Assembly: GCA_963921425.1 (NCBI GenBank)
Contig: OY992838.1
Coordinates: 7,688,001-7,752,000 of the forward strand
Length of the DNA stretch: 64,000 bases
DNA from: Dryas octopetala
Lineage: Eukaryota; Streptophyta; Magnoliopsida; Rosales; Rosaceae
Direction: 5' to 3'
Shown: positions 1 to 10,384 of the stretch, in pieces
Layout: each line of letters starts with the position of its first letter
How positions within the stretch are numbered: position 1 is the stretch's first letter
The notes under the pieces: generated by a model
The model's input: only the letters and a program-made list of their open reading frames with translations
The model's database searches: none
What the model was told of the DNA's origin: nothing
Position numbers and translations under genes: made by a program

Positions 1-640
1 CTGCCTAAATGGAAAGGGACACAGGTAGACTTCAGACGCCCAAGTTCACCTGCTCAGACGTACCCGCTAATTCCTTCCTTACACAAATGCATTTGGTTGC
101 CTTCCTTTTCAATTTTGTTTGTATATTGTATTATAGCTACTGTAATCTGTACCAAGTGCTATGCGCTTGTGTTCTCTATTATACTTTTCTTCTCTACTGT
201 GTTATACAGTGTATAAAACATTTCCTTTTTGAGGCTTTTTTTTTTTTTTTGGGTGTCTGTCCTGTATTATAAATTTATACAATCTAGAAATATTTGACTG
301 AATCAAGCAAGACATGCATGAACTGTTCCATCAACTTCGAAATTCGTTGATTGTTAGTAGATATTGGCGTGTTAGCTATTCCATCAACTGATAAAATATT
401 TGAAATAATATTCATTATTTGGTAATGAGAGGCATGCTAGAGCACAAATCTTGTGAGGCATGCTATACCCAATTTTATATTCATTATATTGATTCTTCCG
501 GTTTCCTATTTCAATCCGATTTATTTTCATGATTTATCTTTTTATTTTAGTTGTATTAGGATTTAGGAGTCCTAGCTAGTTGTTTATTTCCTTGTGGGCT
601 ACTTATCCCACTATATCATAATGCAAAAATTTATCCTCAA
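1..640. other. Gene-free left edge, possible 3' end of an unseen gene
   Basis: No recognisable gene. Two overlapping short frames are open from the left edge, one for about 70 codons, but the composition becomes T-rich and hydrophobic in a non-protein-like way. This would fit the last exon and 3' UTR of a gene lying to the left. A poly-T run sits near 236-252. I see no domain or splice evidence that would fix a coding call. Confidence 0.3.
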
Positions 641-654
641 TTCTCTCTAGCTTA
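641..654 (+). repeat. Target-site duplication, left copy
   Basis: TTCTCTCTAGCTTA, identical to 1359-1372, brackets the poly(A)-tailed insertion at 655-1358. Confidence 0.8.
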
Positions 655-1358
655 GTTTTTGGGAGCGCTATTCACTTTATAGAAGACTTTTTACACTTTT
701 TAATTTGAAGATTGTAAAAAAACCCAGTTGTCACCCCAAAAGAAAAAACTCTCCTCTCCTCAACCTCTTTATGAGGGAGGTGTGGCCCATGTGCTCTCAT
801 AGACTGCTCCTTCTCTCGCCCCTTTCTCCTTTGTTTTTCTTTTCCTTCTTTTGTGTTTTTATTTTTGTCCTTTGGGATACTTTCCTCCCAATAAGTGATA
901 GCGTTTCTATCTCTCTTTGTGAGAGTTTCTCCACCTCTCTTCATGAGAGTTTTTCCGATTTGGTTTGTTTTGTGTTTTAATGCTTTCAGGTTTTCTCTAG
1001 CGCTCATCACAAGGTATTAAGAAGTCACTATTTTCGCCTGTACCGGTCATGTTTCCACCGATTACTACTACCTGATCCGCCACTTTGTGCTACTGTCAGC
1101 CTCGACTTAGAGATGTTAGTAAGATCGTGAACCCAAACGCGATTAGTTCACTATTCCTACGGTGCCTCTCTGGCTCTGTTTGGTGGCTATAGTATCTGTT
1201 CCATGCCGATATTATGAGATCTTGAAATTTTTGTGGGCTTTTATGCTCCACTTCTGTAGATTTTTGTTTTCTTGTAAGCCTTTGGGCTCATATTTTGTAT
1301 TCTCTTTACCGTTTTGGCTGTTTTAATGCAATGATATGCTTTATCCTAAAAAAAAAAA
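655..1358 (+). mobile_element. Non-LTR retroelement copy with poly(A) tail and target-site duplication
   Basis: A 704-bp insertion ends in an A-run (about 1347-1358) and is flanked by the same 14-bp sequence, TTCTCTCTAGCTTA, at 641-654 and 1359-1372. That is the signature of target-primed reverse transcription. The 3' end, with a T-rich stretch and 'TTTTAATGCAATGATATGC' before the tail, looks like plant LINE 3' ends. No reverse transcriptase or RNase H coding is visible, so it is a 5'-truncated LINE or a SINE-like derivative. The open frames inside it are low-complexity and not credited. Confidence 0.75.
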
Positions 1359-1372
1359 TTCTCTCTAGCTTA

Positions 1373-2480
1373 TACCCAATGGTAAAGTGCACATACAAAC
1401 AAGTCAAGCACTCTTGGCCAAAAAAAAAAAAACAAGTCAAGCACGCACTGCATAGTTGATACTCATTTACTAATCTCATACGTACCATCCATTTATTGAT
1501 TTGAAATTACACAAATAATTGACATGCTCTTTTCTCTCAAAGCAGTGCCATTTATTTGGGGTACATCACTTACCCCAAATAAGAGACATGCAATAAGCAA
1601 TGCTAGACTTGAGTTGAATAGTTAACTTGATACTTGATAGTTTTTTTATATATCCAAAAATATAACTGCTGAACAAACATTCAACACCATATATAGAAAC
1701 CTTGTTTGGCCTAACCAGTTTAACTTTCACTGAAACAATGTTCAATCCCTTAAAATGGGTAGGAAAATTAGAAAAAGAGTACAAAATTGTGCACGTACAT
1801 GACATGAATTTAATTTCCAGTTTATGAATTCCTCACGCAAGTGTAGGAGACGACCCTATATATATGTCATGTCCCATAACACTATTTGTGGTGGTACATA
1901 CCATTGTGACACGACAAGACGTTCAGGTAGGAACAGTGGTTAGTGGACTGTAAATCCCCAATATCTCTGGAGATCGAAGGAACATATATGCTCTTGTGTT
2001 TGGCTTGAGTTGATAAAACTAATCCACAACATCAGCAACAACATTAAGGGCAATTTTCTAGACTCTGGTGTGGTGCGACTGCGTATCTTTGCCCTTTCAT
2101 TCAATCACTACACAAGTGACAAGACAAAAGGTTAACCGATCGAGAACGGAATGACCGAACAACCGCAACCGAACCGCAAAAATCCCGTCCAACGCTTGTC
2201 CGAGAGGAGGAAGAGAGGAACAGTTTGGCAATTGTTTACTTAGTGGAAATAAATAAGTACGTAACGACGTAGACACATTTATGAACAGTACTACCAAATC
2301 GTGCAGTTGGGATCTTAAAAAGTAATAATTAATACGTCTAATGGTTTCAGCATATTAGTTTCAAGTTTCAACTATCTGTAAAATAATATTTTATTCTAAC
2401 CTTCTAGAACATCAAATTTATCGATTTTTAATCATTGAAGAACCAGTGAGTTAGAGAGAGTTGGAGAATTACAAAGAATA
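1373..2480. other. Gene-free stretch before the array
   Basis: AT-rich DNA without a credible gene. The one notable feature is a perfect 12-bp inverted repeat, TTATTTGGGGTA / TACCCCAAATAA, at 1552-1563 and 1571-1582 with a 7-base loop. Short open frames on both strands are not supported by family resemblance or codon structure. Confidence 0.6.
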
Positions 2481-2529
2481 TTTGTGACGTACAATAAAAA
2501 TAAAGTAAAGGTAATTAATCAGTTTTTTC

Positions 2530-2590
2530 TCTTTGGCTCGGGTATGTGGGTATTCGGGTAACCGGGTATGCGGGTGGAGACCCCGATCGG
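2530..2590. repeat. GGGTAT-rich minisatellite, block A
   Basis: Short tandem units of the form GGGTATGCGGGT / GGGTATTCGGGT lie just downstream of the stop codon of the minus-strand small gene. Related tracts recur at 5140-5215, 9245-9310 and 13800-13850, always at the same place in the block. Confidence 0.7.
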
Positions 2591-2623
2591 ACTTATCATC
2601 AATGATGCATTGCCAACATGGAA

Positions 2624-2989
2624 TCATGGCTTGGGGTGTGGGAGTATCTGCTTGCATTTCTTGGCATTTGGTATAGTGGGTTTTGAAAGGCAGGGGTGGG
2701 CGATGTCGGGTTCGGGTTGACCCGGTTGGGCGGCGGAAGGTGGAGGAAGGCGGTGAGGACAGAGAACAGAGGCAACGAACTTCACTATGGACTCGTAAAC
2801 CATCGTCTTCACCAACTTCCTCTTCGCCGGGAACAGACTACCTTTCTTGGGCTTGAACCAGGTCTCCATCTTGGGCCTCTGTGCCGCGACCACTTTTGTC
2901 TCAGCCACCAGCTGTGGCGGGCCTGGCGTAGGCTCTGTCCCGCCCCATGAAAGCTCGCCACCTTGGTTATGCTGCTGCTTCGCCACCAT
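2624..2989 (-). CDS. Uncharacterised small basic protein, array copy A
   Basis: The frame encodes 121 residues from the ATG at 2989; the open frame extends four codons further without a better start. I do not recognise the family. It shares with copies B and C an N-terminal MVAK, a basic core (FKPKKGS-LFPAKRK-LVKTMVYES), a short hydrophobic stretch (IVKFVAS), then CPHRLPPPS and a conserved tail IPNAKKCK. No signal peptide or clear membrane helix is visible; the core is basic and amphipathic. Compared with B and C it has extra residues between the N-terminus and the core, added without breaking the frame. The plus strand across the same DNA is closed here by a TAA in the frame that is open in B and C, whereas the minus-strand change is silent. 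The promoter motifs upstream (TATA, G-box) look eroded, so copy A may be weakly expressed. Confidence 0.55.
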   Translation of the reverse strand: MVAKQQHNQGGELSWGGTEPTPGPPQLVAETKVVAAQRPKMETWFKPKKGSLFPAKRKLVKTMVYESIVKFVASVLCPHRLPPPSAAQPGQPEPDIAHPCLSKPTIPNAKKCKQILPHPKP

Positions 2990-5139
2990 CTCTCTTCTCA
3001 CTATTGTTTTTGGTTACACCACCGCTTCTTGCTCTTGGTTTCTCACCTGCGGGTCATTTTTGTAATAAGCGGATCTCAACTCTCAATCACAGCCTTGAGA
3101 GGAAATTACTTCGTAGGAAAGCATCGCAATGGACCAATAAGCCTGCGGACACCTGTGCGTTTCCGACTTACAAGTTGCAGGGCTACAATTACCCAAATAC
3201 CCATGTTTTTGGGGACACCTGGCATTCTCTTGACAATATTCCTAGCGGAACAGATTGCGAAAGGCGCCGTCCGAGTCGTCTCTGACTCCAACCATGAACT
3301 CTCATCACATAAACACCCCATGTTATCGATTAATGAATTGAGGAAAATGAATACTTTGTCAATATCCATCCAATAGTTGAAAATGTGTATATATATATTA
3401 CGGTGTTTGCAATTTGCATGATAAATTTTCCACTAAAATGTTATTTGTGGAGGAGTAATACAAATGTTTTTAAAATGATTATATATAATTTTAAAAAAGA
3501 TTGAAAAAAGTCTTATGAACGTTTCAAGTGTCTTTTTGTCTTGTTTTCAAATGACACTGTCTTTCTCTTATTCTTTTTCCTTCACTTTGTTGTGTGAATA
3601 GCTTTCCCCTTCCTTTCATTGTCTTATTTATTTTCCTAATTTACTGAAGAGTAAAGTGGAAACTGTTAGAAAAAAATGTTTTTGAGGGTAAATGATCAGG
3701 GGTACATGCATTTACAATTTACCAAAAAGGAATTCCAAAACTAATAGAGAGAGACATCCATTCAAAATTCACAAAATTTTAAAATTAACAGAACACTGTC
3801 AACTCCATTCTTATTTCTGGTTGGAGGAATATATCTTCCTTCAATTTTCTTTCACATTGCTTTTTTTTTTTTTTTGGTCTTTTCCTTCAATTTATAAATT
3901 AATTTTTATTTATTTAGAATTAAAAGATTAAAAAGAACATACCCTTTGTGAGAGAAGATATATTGACTCCAACTAGAAATTGAGGCAAGTATATATTGTT
4001 TTTATTTTGTTTCAACTTTGTGGGAGATAAAATTTTGTCTAAAACTTCTAGAAGTACGTACATCAAATTAGTTTAACCATTTTTATTCCTTAATTTAAAT
4101 CGGAAATACTCTTTTGGACCATGGAAGCTTCTTCGACATTTCCAATGAAGCTAAATTAGCATGAAAGGCAATACGTACGTGCAAGTTTAATTAAATACGT
4201 GTTATTAATGTAGAGATATATGAATGGATGGATGTACGTACTCTGTAGCACTCATCAACTCAAGGATATATGATGATGATGATCAATTACTCATGCAGTC
4301 ATGCGATGATGATGATGATGATGGTGTCGTTATTGGCACGTACGTCCGAATCATGGTACTTGCAATTTTCAAACCAAGTTGGTCAAGGGAGTGGAGGCAT
4401 CAGACATGTACATATAGAACAAAAGTTGACAAAGCAATTAATAATGGTCATGTTAATCTACATCATTATGATTGATGATGCAAACCATGATGCAATTATA
4501 CACATTAAAGTTTAGTCAATAATATATACATGGGTAAAAACTTTATATGAATTAAATTAGAGGGAAAAAAAAAAAAAAAGAGGAAAAGAATTGAAAGTTT
4601 CTTGGACAATTTTAGTTTCTGTAGGCTTGGGTGGTGACTGCCACCGACTCGCCAACCTGGACACATCTTTTTCACTCCTTAATAAGACAAGTTAGGGAAG
4701 GGATTTGTGGTTGGTAAGCTTGATGCATGAAAATATATGATTAATTTATAAGTTTTTTCTCTCATTATAATTCCTAGCTAGATATATAGTGATTAGTGAC
4801 TCATTTAGTCATTTTCGTTTGGGTTTGTGGGGTTTAATTTGACCAACAACTTTTTTGGATATGATCGGCTATGGAACATGAATCATATATCATAAATATG
4901 GTCTCATTCCACTTCTAAACATGTTAAATCTAATTAATTAATTAATTAGTGGGGTAATTATCTATCTCCCAACTTGTAAATTAGTTACTAGAAATTGAGA
5001 TATTGTAAATGAAGAAAAAAACTCAACACTGCTTGATAAATCATTAAAACTAAAAGCAGTAATTAAGAAATACATATTTATAGATCCTGATGAAAATTAG
5101 CCCAATTACAAAAACAAACAAACAAGCAAGAAAGTGTAT

Positions 5140-5215
5140 GTGGGGGTACTGGGTTTCCGGGTATATGGGTATGTGGGTATGTTGGTATCCGGGTATGTGG
5201 GCATGTGGGTAGAGG
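5140..5215. repeat. GGTATGTGGGTATCCGGGTAT-type minisatellite, block B
   Basis: Several degenerate 6-12 bp units based on GGGTATGTGG and GGGTATCCGG. It lies downstream of the block B small gene, and its position is conserved with the other blocks. Confidence 0.75.
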
Positions 5216-5257
5216 ACCGGTCGGACTTAACAAAAATGATACATTGCCAACTTGGAA

Positions 5258-5575
5258 TCATGGTGTGGTGGGGAGTGGGAAAATCTGCTTGCAATTCTTG
5301 GCATTTGGAATTGTGGGTTGTGAAAGGCAGGAGATATGGTCCGTGTTGGGTTCGGGTTGACCCGGATGGGTGGCTCCGGCAGAGGAGGGCGGAGGAAGGC
5401 GACGAGGACAGAAAAGAGAGGCAACAAACTTCACCATGGACTCGTATACCATCGTCTTCACCAACTTCCTCTTTGCCGGAAACACACTACCCTTCTTGGG
5501 CTTGGGCCTCTGGGGCGTGGCCACTGTTTCGGCCCAGAAGAGTTCGCCACCTGGGTTCTGCGGCTTTGCCACCAT
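5258..5575 (-). CDS. Uncharacterised small basic protein, array copy B
   Basis: This is a 105-residue intronless frame starting at the ATG at 5575. It keeps the family pattern: MVAKPQNPGG at the N-terminus, RPKPKKGSVFPAKRK then LVKTMVYES in the core, a short hydrophobic segment, CPRRLPPPS, and the tail IPNAKNCKQIFPLP. A TATA box (minus strand TATAAAAA) lies about 80 bp upstream at 5654-5661 and a CACGTGTC G-box about 90 bp beyond that. The function is unknown to me. The lysine/arginine-rich core would suit nucleic-acid or acidic-membrane binding, but that is only inference. The plus strand is also open here, giving an overlapping shadow frame; the minus strand is favoured because promoter elements and silent substitutions point to it. 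Confidence 0.65.
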   Translation of the reverse strand: MVAKPQNPGGELFWAETVATPQRPKPKKGSVFPAKRKLVKTMVYESMVKFVASLFCPRRLPPPSSAGATHPGQPEPNTDHISCLSQPTIPNAKNCKQIFPLPTTP

Positions 5576-5653
5576 CTCCGCCTCTTACTATTTTTCAGGT
5601 AAAATTTCTGCCTCTTACGTACTCCTGGATCTCACCAGTCACCGCTGGGTCTC

Positions 5654-5661
5654 TTTTTATA
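5654..5661 (-). promoter_or_regulatory. TATA box of small gene copy B
   Basis: TATAAAAA on the minus strand, about 80 bp upstream of the ATG at 5575. The same position is occupied in copies C (9764-9772) and D (14720-14727). Confidence 0.6.
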
Positions 5662-5747
5662 AAGATCAGTCCCAGCGATACGACTGCGTTTTTGCAAATT
5701 TGAAAGAATAGGTACCCAATCACAGCCTTCAGAGGCAAACCCAATGG

Positions 5748-5755
5748 CACGTGTC
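5748..5755 (-). promoter_or_regulatory. G-box/ABRE-like CACGTGTC, copy B
   Basis: CACGTGTC lies about 90 bp upstream of the TATA box. It corresponds to GACACGTGTC at 9899-9908 (copy C) and 14840-14849 (copy D). ACGTG-core elements bind bZIP and bHLH factors in plants, so stress or ABA control is a reasonable inference. Confidence 0.5.
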
Positions 5756-5759
5756 CCAT

Positions 5760-8550
5760 TTGACTTTAACTATGGGTTTTAACTGTCTGTTAATCTTGTT
5801 TTCCAGTAATTCCTTGTCTTTCACTTTGTTGGGTAATTGTGGCCTATTTTGACTCTACTTGACCCAACCATTAATGAAGTTATCTATCTTGAAGTTTGAA
5901 ATTGAGGTTCCAATTTGACTTCTCAAATCATAGGTACGCACAAAGTTGACTTCTCTAATTTGACTTCTCAAATGATATCTATCTTGAAGTTTGAAATTGT
6001 GGCCTATTTTGTACGCACAAAGTTGTCTTTATTAGTCCATTATACCCAATAAATAAAGAAATTCATTATTAAAAATTTATGTGCTAAAGTAATCCGTAAA
6101 ACTGTATTGATCACATTATTATATTTGGCTTGTAGAATTTCCATCACTTTATTCATTTAAGACAAGAGACATGCCACTGAAATTGTCAAAAATGGTCAAT
6201 ATATATATTTACATAGCTTTCTGTCCAAAACTTTAAAGCTTGCATGATGCATCCTATCTTGCAAAACTACTCTTTGGGCCAATTGCTGTCCCCTTGTGGC
6301 ATTGTCCTATTAATTTATTTTCTTGTGGCACAAGTAGAATTAGCTAACCGGGATCAAATTCTCCAAAGCAACCTCCAACATCACAGTGGCAAATTAATGC
6401 TAAGGCGTTGCGGCTCAGTCCCGGTCGTCCTTGACTTGAACCGTGAGACTGCCAATTATACAAACACTCTATATCATACATGCAAATTTAACGGTACAAA
6501 ACCATATTTTAATGAGAAAAAAGTGAAATATCATGTTAACATTCAATAATTAAAATTGTGTGTGTTTCCCAGTGTTAGCATGGTAGATTTTCCGCTAGAA
6601 TGTTATTTGTGGAGGAGTAATAGAAATTTTTTTAAAAATTTTAAAAGATTGAAAAAAGTGGTGTAATGGTGTGAACGTTTCAAGTGTCTATTCGACTTGT
6701 TTTCCAGGGACACTGCCTTTTTCTTATTCTTTTCCTTCACTTTGTTGTGTGACCCTGGCCTTTTTTGACCCTAGCTAGCTAGTTGACCAACCAATAAATG
6801 AAGATATCTGTCATGAAACTGGAAGCTTGAATCTTGAAATTCAGGTTCAAGATTGGTTGGGCATCTTGTACCGACAAATTTGTCTTTCTTTAACATAATC
6901 ATATTTACTTACTAATCTTTCCGTTTGTTTATCATTTGATTTGCTAATCACATTAATTTAACTCCTTTATATTTCGCTTCTATAACTAATATCACCAACA
7001 CTTTCCTCATTTAAGACAAGACATGCTACATTACCAATTTACCACATAAACTCTTAAAAAGGCCACATATATATCATTACCATCTAAAACTTTTAGTACC
7101 CTTTGGGAGCTTTCCCCTTCCTGTCATTGTCTTATTTATTTATTTAGTCTTCTTAGTTTACTTAAGAGTAAAGTGGAAATTGTTAGAAAAAGATGTTTTG
7201 TAATTGTACATGCATTTAGAATTTATCAAATTGGAGCACATGTAAACTAATAGAGAGAGGCATCCATTCAAAATTCAAGAAATTTTAAAATTAACAGATG
7301 CACCGTCAACTCCTTCCTTCTTTTTTTTTTTAGCCAACGTACAACTCCTTCCTTCTTAACTGCTCCAATCCAAAATTAACACAGATAGTGAGAGAGAGAA
7401 TAATCCTAGAATGGTTTCAAATGTACGCATTAATGGTTTCAAAAAGGTATCTATCAAGGTTTAATTATTTAATATGACGGACAACATCCATGATATTATT
7501 TTGTTTCAACTTTCTGGGAGATGAATTTTGCCCTAACCTTCTAGAATGCATCATATTAATTTATCTATTTCTAATCCTTAATTTAAATCGGAATTACTCT
7601 TTTGGACCTTGGAAGTTTCTTCGACATTTCCAATAGATCGATGTTACTTGCATATATGGTATGGTACGTACTTGGTAGTACTCAACTCAATGATATGATG
7701 ATGATGAATTAATTATGACGATGATGATGATGATGAAGATGTTGCTGGCACGACATCATGGTACTTCCAAACCCAATTGGTCAACGGAGTACGTGGAGAC
7801 ATCAGACATGTACATCTGAGCCCAAATATAGAACAAAAGAATAATGGGTCATGTTAATTTACATCATTATGATTTATGATGCAATACATGCATACAGGAA
7901 ATTTTAGTTAATAATGAATACAGGGGACTTAATTAAAACATAAAATAATTTGTTTAAAAAAAAAAAGAGAGGAAAAAATTGAAAGTTTCTTGGACAATTT
8001 TAGGTTTTGTAGGCTTTGGGTCGGTGGCTGCCACGTACCGAGTCTGCCACCAAGTCACTCACCAGGACATGCGTCTTTTTTAAACCTTATAAGATAAGTC
8101 AAATTAATTTTTTTTTTTTTAACCAATATATCGTTACGTAGTGTAATTAATTCAACATGTAAAGATATTGTTGAATAATATATTTATCTCTCATAGAGTA
8201 TAATATTAATAATATCTACACATATTATAATACATATATTTGTTACACACGATAAAATAAAACAAGAAATATATGTGGTTGGTAAGTTTTATGCATTAAA
8301 ATATATGATTGATTTATATAAGCTTTTTTCTTAATTGTGTTTTATGCTAATTAATTTCTAGCTAGCTTGATAGTGACTCGTTATCGTTTGGGTTTGTGGG
8401 GTTTTTAATTTGACCAACTACTTTTTTGGGTATGATCGATCGGCTATGCAACAATGAATCATATATGGTCTCATTCATTCTTCTTCCATACATACATGAT
8501 ACATGTTAAATCTAATTAATTAATTAATGGGCTAATTATCTATCTCCCAA
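5760..8550. other. Block B upstream DNA, no gene seen
   Basis: AT-rich DNA shared in pieces with blocks A, C and D. Notable are GATGAT runs at 7690-7740 (also 4270-4325 in block A) and the shared segment 6555-6720 (compare 3390-3560 and 12790-12960). The 101-codon open frame at 6244-6549 corresponds to DNA in block D (15250-15480) where the frame is not kept, so it is not credited. Confidence 0.6.
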
Positions 8551-8551
8551 C

Positions 8552-9069
8552 ATGCAATGAGGCGCAGCAATTGACTGGACATTTAGAGGGGTGGGCGGTG
8601 GTCGGCTTGGGGCTCAACCCGCCACCGCCCCGCACAGCCATCGGTCGGAGCGGGCCAGCGTCCATCGGGTCGGCGGTCGGAGCGGTCGGGGATGGGTTAA
8701 GCCGACAAGGCTTCTCTTTCTCGTCGGAAAATATGGCAGCTGCTGCCACTCTCTCTCTCGCCGGAAAAATGGCAGCCACTGCCACACTCTCTCTCACCGG
8801 AAAAAATGGCAGCCCACTGCCACTCTCTCTCTCTGTCTCTCCGGAAAAAATGGCACTCCGGCCATTGTCTCTCGCCTGGGTCTCTGTCATTCTCTCTCTC
8901 GGGTCGGCTCGGGTGCCGACGGTCGGTGAAGGACTGAACCCGAACCTGAGCCGGCGTCTATCGGGTTGGGTCGGCTTTGGGTTTTTTGGTCGGCGGGTTG
9001 GTCGGAGCGTCGGCTCGGACGGGTTGATGCCCACCCAATTTTTAAGGGTAAAACACTATGTTAAGCCGC
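8552..9069. mobile_element. GC-rich insertion in block B, hAT-like MITE candidate
   Basis: Blocks A, C and D run directly from 'TCTATCTCCCA' into 'TTGTAAAT'; block B is interrupted there by about 520 bp of very different composition. Within it, GGGGTGGGC near 8587 and GCCCACCC near 9030 form terminal inverted repeats of the kind common in plant hAT-like elements. Between them are CGG/TCGG-rich runs and a ~40-45 bp tandem motif (CCGGAAAAAATGGCA, 8725-8860). I could not identify an 8-bp target duplication, and about 30 bp on each side also belong to the insertion, so the exact ends are uncertain. Long open frames on both strands are products of GC-rich low complexity. Confidence 0.55.
8725..8865. 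repeat. CCGGAAAAAATGGCA / CTCTCTCT minisatellite
   Basis: About four degenerate copies of a ~40-45 bp unit combining CTCTCTCT, CCGGAAAA and ATGGCAGC lie inside the GC-rich insertion of block B. Confidence 0.7.
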
Positions 9070-9244
9070 GAGCTGTAAATTGGTTACTTGAAATTGAGAG
9101 ATTGTAAGTAAAGAAACTCAACGGTGCTTGATAAAAGCAGTAAAGAAACTCAACGGTGCTTGATAAAAGAAGTAAAGAAACACACATAATTATGGATTCT
9201 GATGAAAACCCATTACAAACAATAAAGCAAAAACAAACAAACAA

Positions 9245-9310
9245 GTGTATGTGGTATGCGGTATGTGGGTATCCGGGTATGTGGGTTTGTGGGTTTGTGG
9301 TTTGTGGGTG
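9245..9310. repeat. GGTATGTGGG/TTTGTGGG minisatellite, block C
   Basis: Tandem short units (GGTATGTGGGTATCCGGGTA, then TTTGTGGG repeats) lie downstream of the block C small gene. Confidence 0.75.
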
Positions 9311-9371
9311 GAGGCAGTGAGGCACCGATCGGACTTGACAAAAATGATGCATATTGCCAACTTAATTGGAA

Positions 9372-9692
9372 TTATGTTGTGGTGGGGAGTGGGAAAATCA
9401 GCTTGCATTTCTTTGCATTTGGTATTGTGGGTTGTGAAAGGCCGCGGATAGGGGCCGTGTTGGGTTCGGGTTGACCCGGATGGGTGGCTCCGGCAAAGGA
9501 AGGTGGAGGAAGGCGGTGAGGACAGAAAAGAGAGGCAACAAACTTCACTATGGACTCGTATACCATCGTCTTCACCAACTTCCTCTTCGCCGGAAACACA
9601 CTACCCTTCTTGGGCTTGGGCCTCTGGGCCGCGACCACTTCTGTTTCAGCCCCGAAAACTTTTCCACCTGGGTTCTGCGGCTTCGCCACCAT
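9372..9692 (-). CDS. Uncharacterised small basic protein, array copy C
   Basis: This is a 106-residue intronless frame from the ATG at 9692 and the best-preserved copy. The N-terminus is MVAKPQNPGG, followed by RPKPKKGSVFPAKRK and LVKTMVYES, a hydrophobic IVKFVASLF, CPHRLPPPS, a G/P-rich linker and IPNAKKCK. Upstream stand a TATA box (TATATAAAA, 9764-9772) and a perfect palindromic GACACGTGTC at 9899-9908. Differences from copies A and B in the core are mostly silent or conservative on this strand (for example GCA/GCG, TTT/TTC, V/L), which argues for selection on a real protein. A run of hairpin MITEs begins only about 260 bp upstream of the start. Function is unknown. Confidence 0.68.
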   Translation of the reverse strand: MVAKPQNPGGKVFGAETEVVAAQRPKPKKGSVFPAKRKLVKTMVYESIVKFVASLFCPHRLPPPSFAGATHPGQPEPNTAPIRGLSQPTIPNAKKCKLIFPLPTTT

Positions 9693-9763
9693 CTCCGCCT
9701 CTCACTCTTTTTCTGGTGAAACTTCTGCCTCTTACGTACTCTTGCTTCTCACCACCGGCTCTC

Positions 9764-9772
9764 TTTTATATA
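9764..9772 (-). promoter_or_regulatory. TATA box of small gene copy C
   Basis: TATATAAAA on the minus strand, about 75 bp upstream of the ATG at 9692. Confidence 0.6.
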
Positions 9773-9898
9773 GGTTGGGGAAGGACTTTGAGTACCAGCC
9801 AGCCGAGGGCAAATTTGTAAATGTGAAAGAGCAGGCCAATCACAGCCTTCAGAGGAAAACTTGGGAGCAAAGCATCGAAAGAGGCCAATCAACCTTGT

Positions 9899-9908
9899 GA
9901 CACGTGTC
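9899..9908 (-). promoter_or_regulatory. Palindromic G-box/ABRE GACACGTGTC, copy C
   Basis: A perfect 10-bp palindrome with CACGTG centre, about 130 bp upstream of the TATA box. It is conserved in the same place in copy D and nearly so in copy B. Confidence 0.5.
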
Positions 9909-9955
9909 ATGCCATTTGTATGCAACTGATCAAATCTTATATATATATATATATA

Positions 9956-10365
9956 GAGGGCCCTTCCAATAAGGGATCCCTCATTTAGTGTTAAATGAGG
10001 GATCACTTTGTGTGGCTCACACGGGTCGTTTTGTGTTAATCCGAACCGTCCATTTTTTACATCTTCATTGATAGATCATCCCTGCAAAAAATCAGCCAAA
10101 TCGGAAATCGTTTACTCGTTCTTTTAAGTGGTCAAAGTTTAAAATAAATGGACGAACAACAAATTCCTCTATAAACACCTAAACTTTGACCGCTTAATCG
10201 AACGGGAAAACGATTTCCGATTTGGCTGATTTTTTGCAGAAATGATCTATCAATGAAGATGTAAAAAATGAACGGTTCGGATTAACACAAAACGACTCGT
10301 ATGAGCCCCACAATGTGATCCCTCATTTAACACTAAATGAGGGATCCCTTATTGGAAGGGCCCTC
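9956..10365. mobile_element. Hairpin MITE 1 (long inverted repeat) in TA microsatellite
   Basis: The element is almost wholly palindromic. The left arm starting GAGGGCCCTTCCAATAAGGG is matched by the right arm ending CCCTTATTGGAAGGGCCCTC, and the match continues for about 190 bp per arm at high identity around a ~40-bp spacer. Both ends abut (TA)n tracts (9938-9955 and 10366-10380), which suggests insertion into TA repeats. No coding capacity is seen. It shares with its four neighbours the internal motif GCAAAAAATCAGCCAAATCG. Superfamily is not certain. Confidence 0.8.
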
Positions 10366-10384
10366 TATATATATATATATAGAG

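Noticed and set aside
4224..4515. Frames with Asp or Met runs
   Set aside because: They are produced by a GATGAT microsatellite, and block B's homologous region (7690-7740) does not keep the frame.
6244..6549. 101-codon plus frame with a hydrophobic segment
   Set aside because: Homologous DNA in block D (15250-15480) has indels and stops, so there is no sign of coding constraint.
8571..9107. 178- and 164-codon frames on both strands
   Set aside because: They fall in a GC-rich, tandemly repeated insertion where stop codons are rare by composition. No domain is visible and the frames run across the element's ends.
9550..9900. 116-codon plus-strand frame (and its copies at 5370-5711 and 2847-3376) over the small gene array
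   Set aside because: Shadow of the minus-strand gene. It is closed by a stop in copy A by a change silent on minus, and TATA/G-box elements point to the minus strand.
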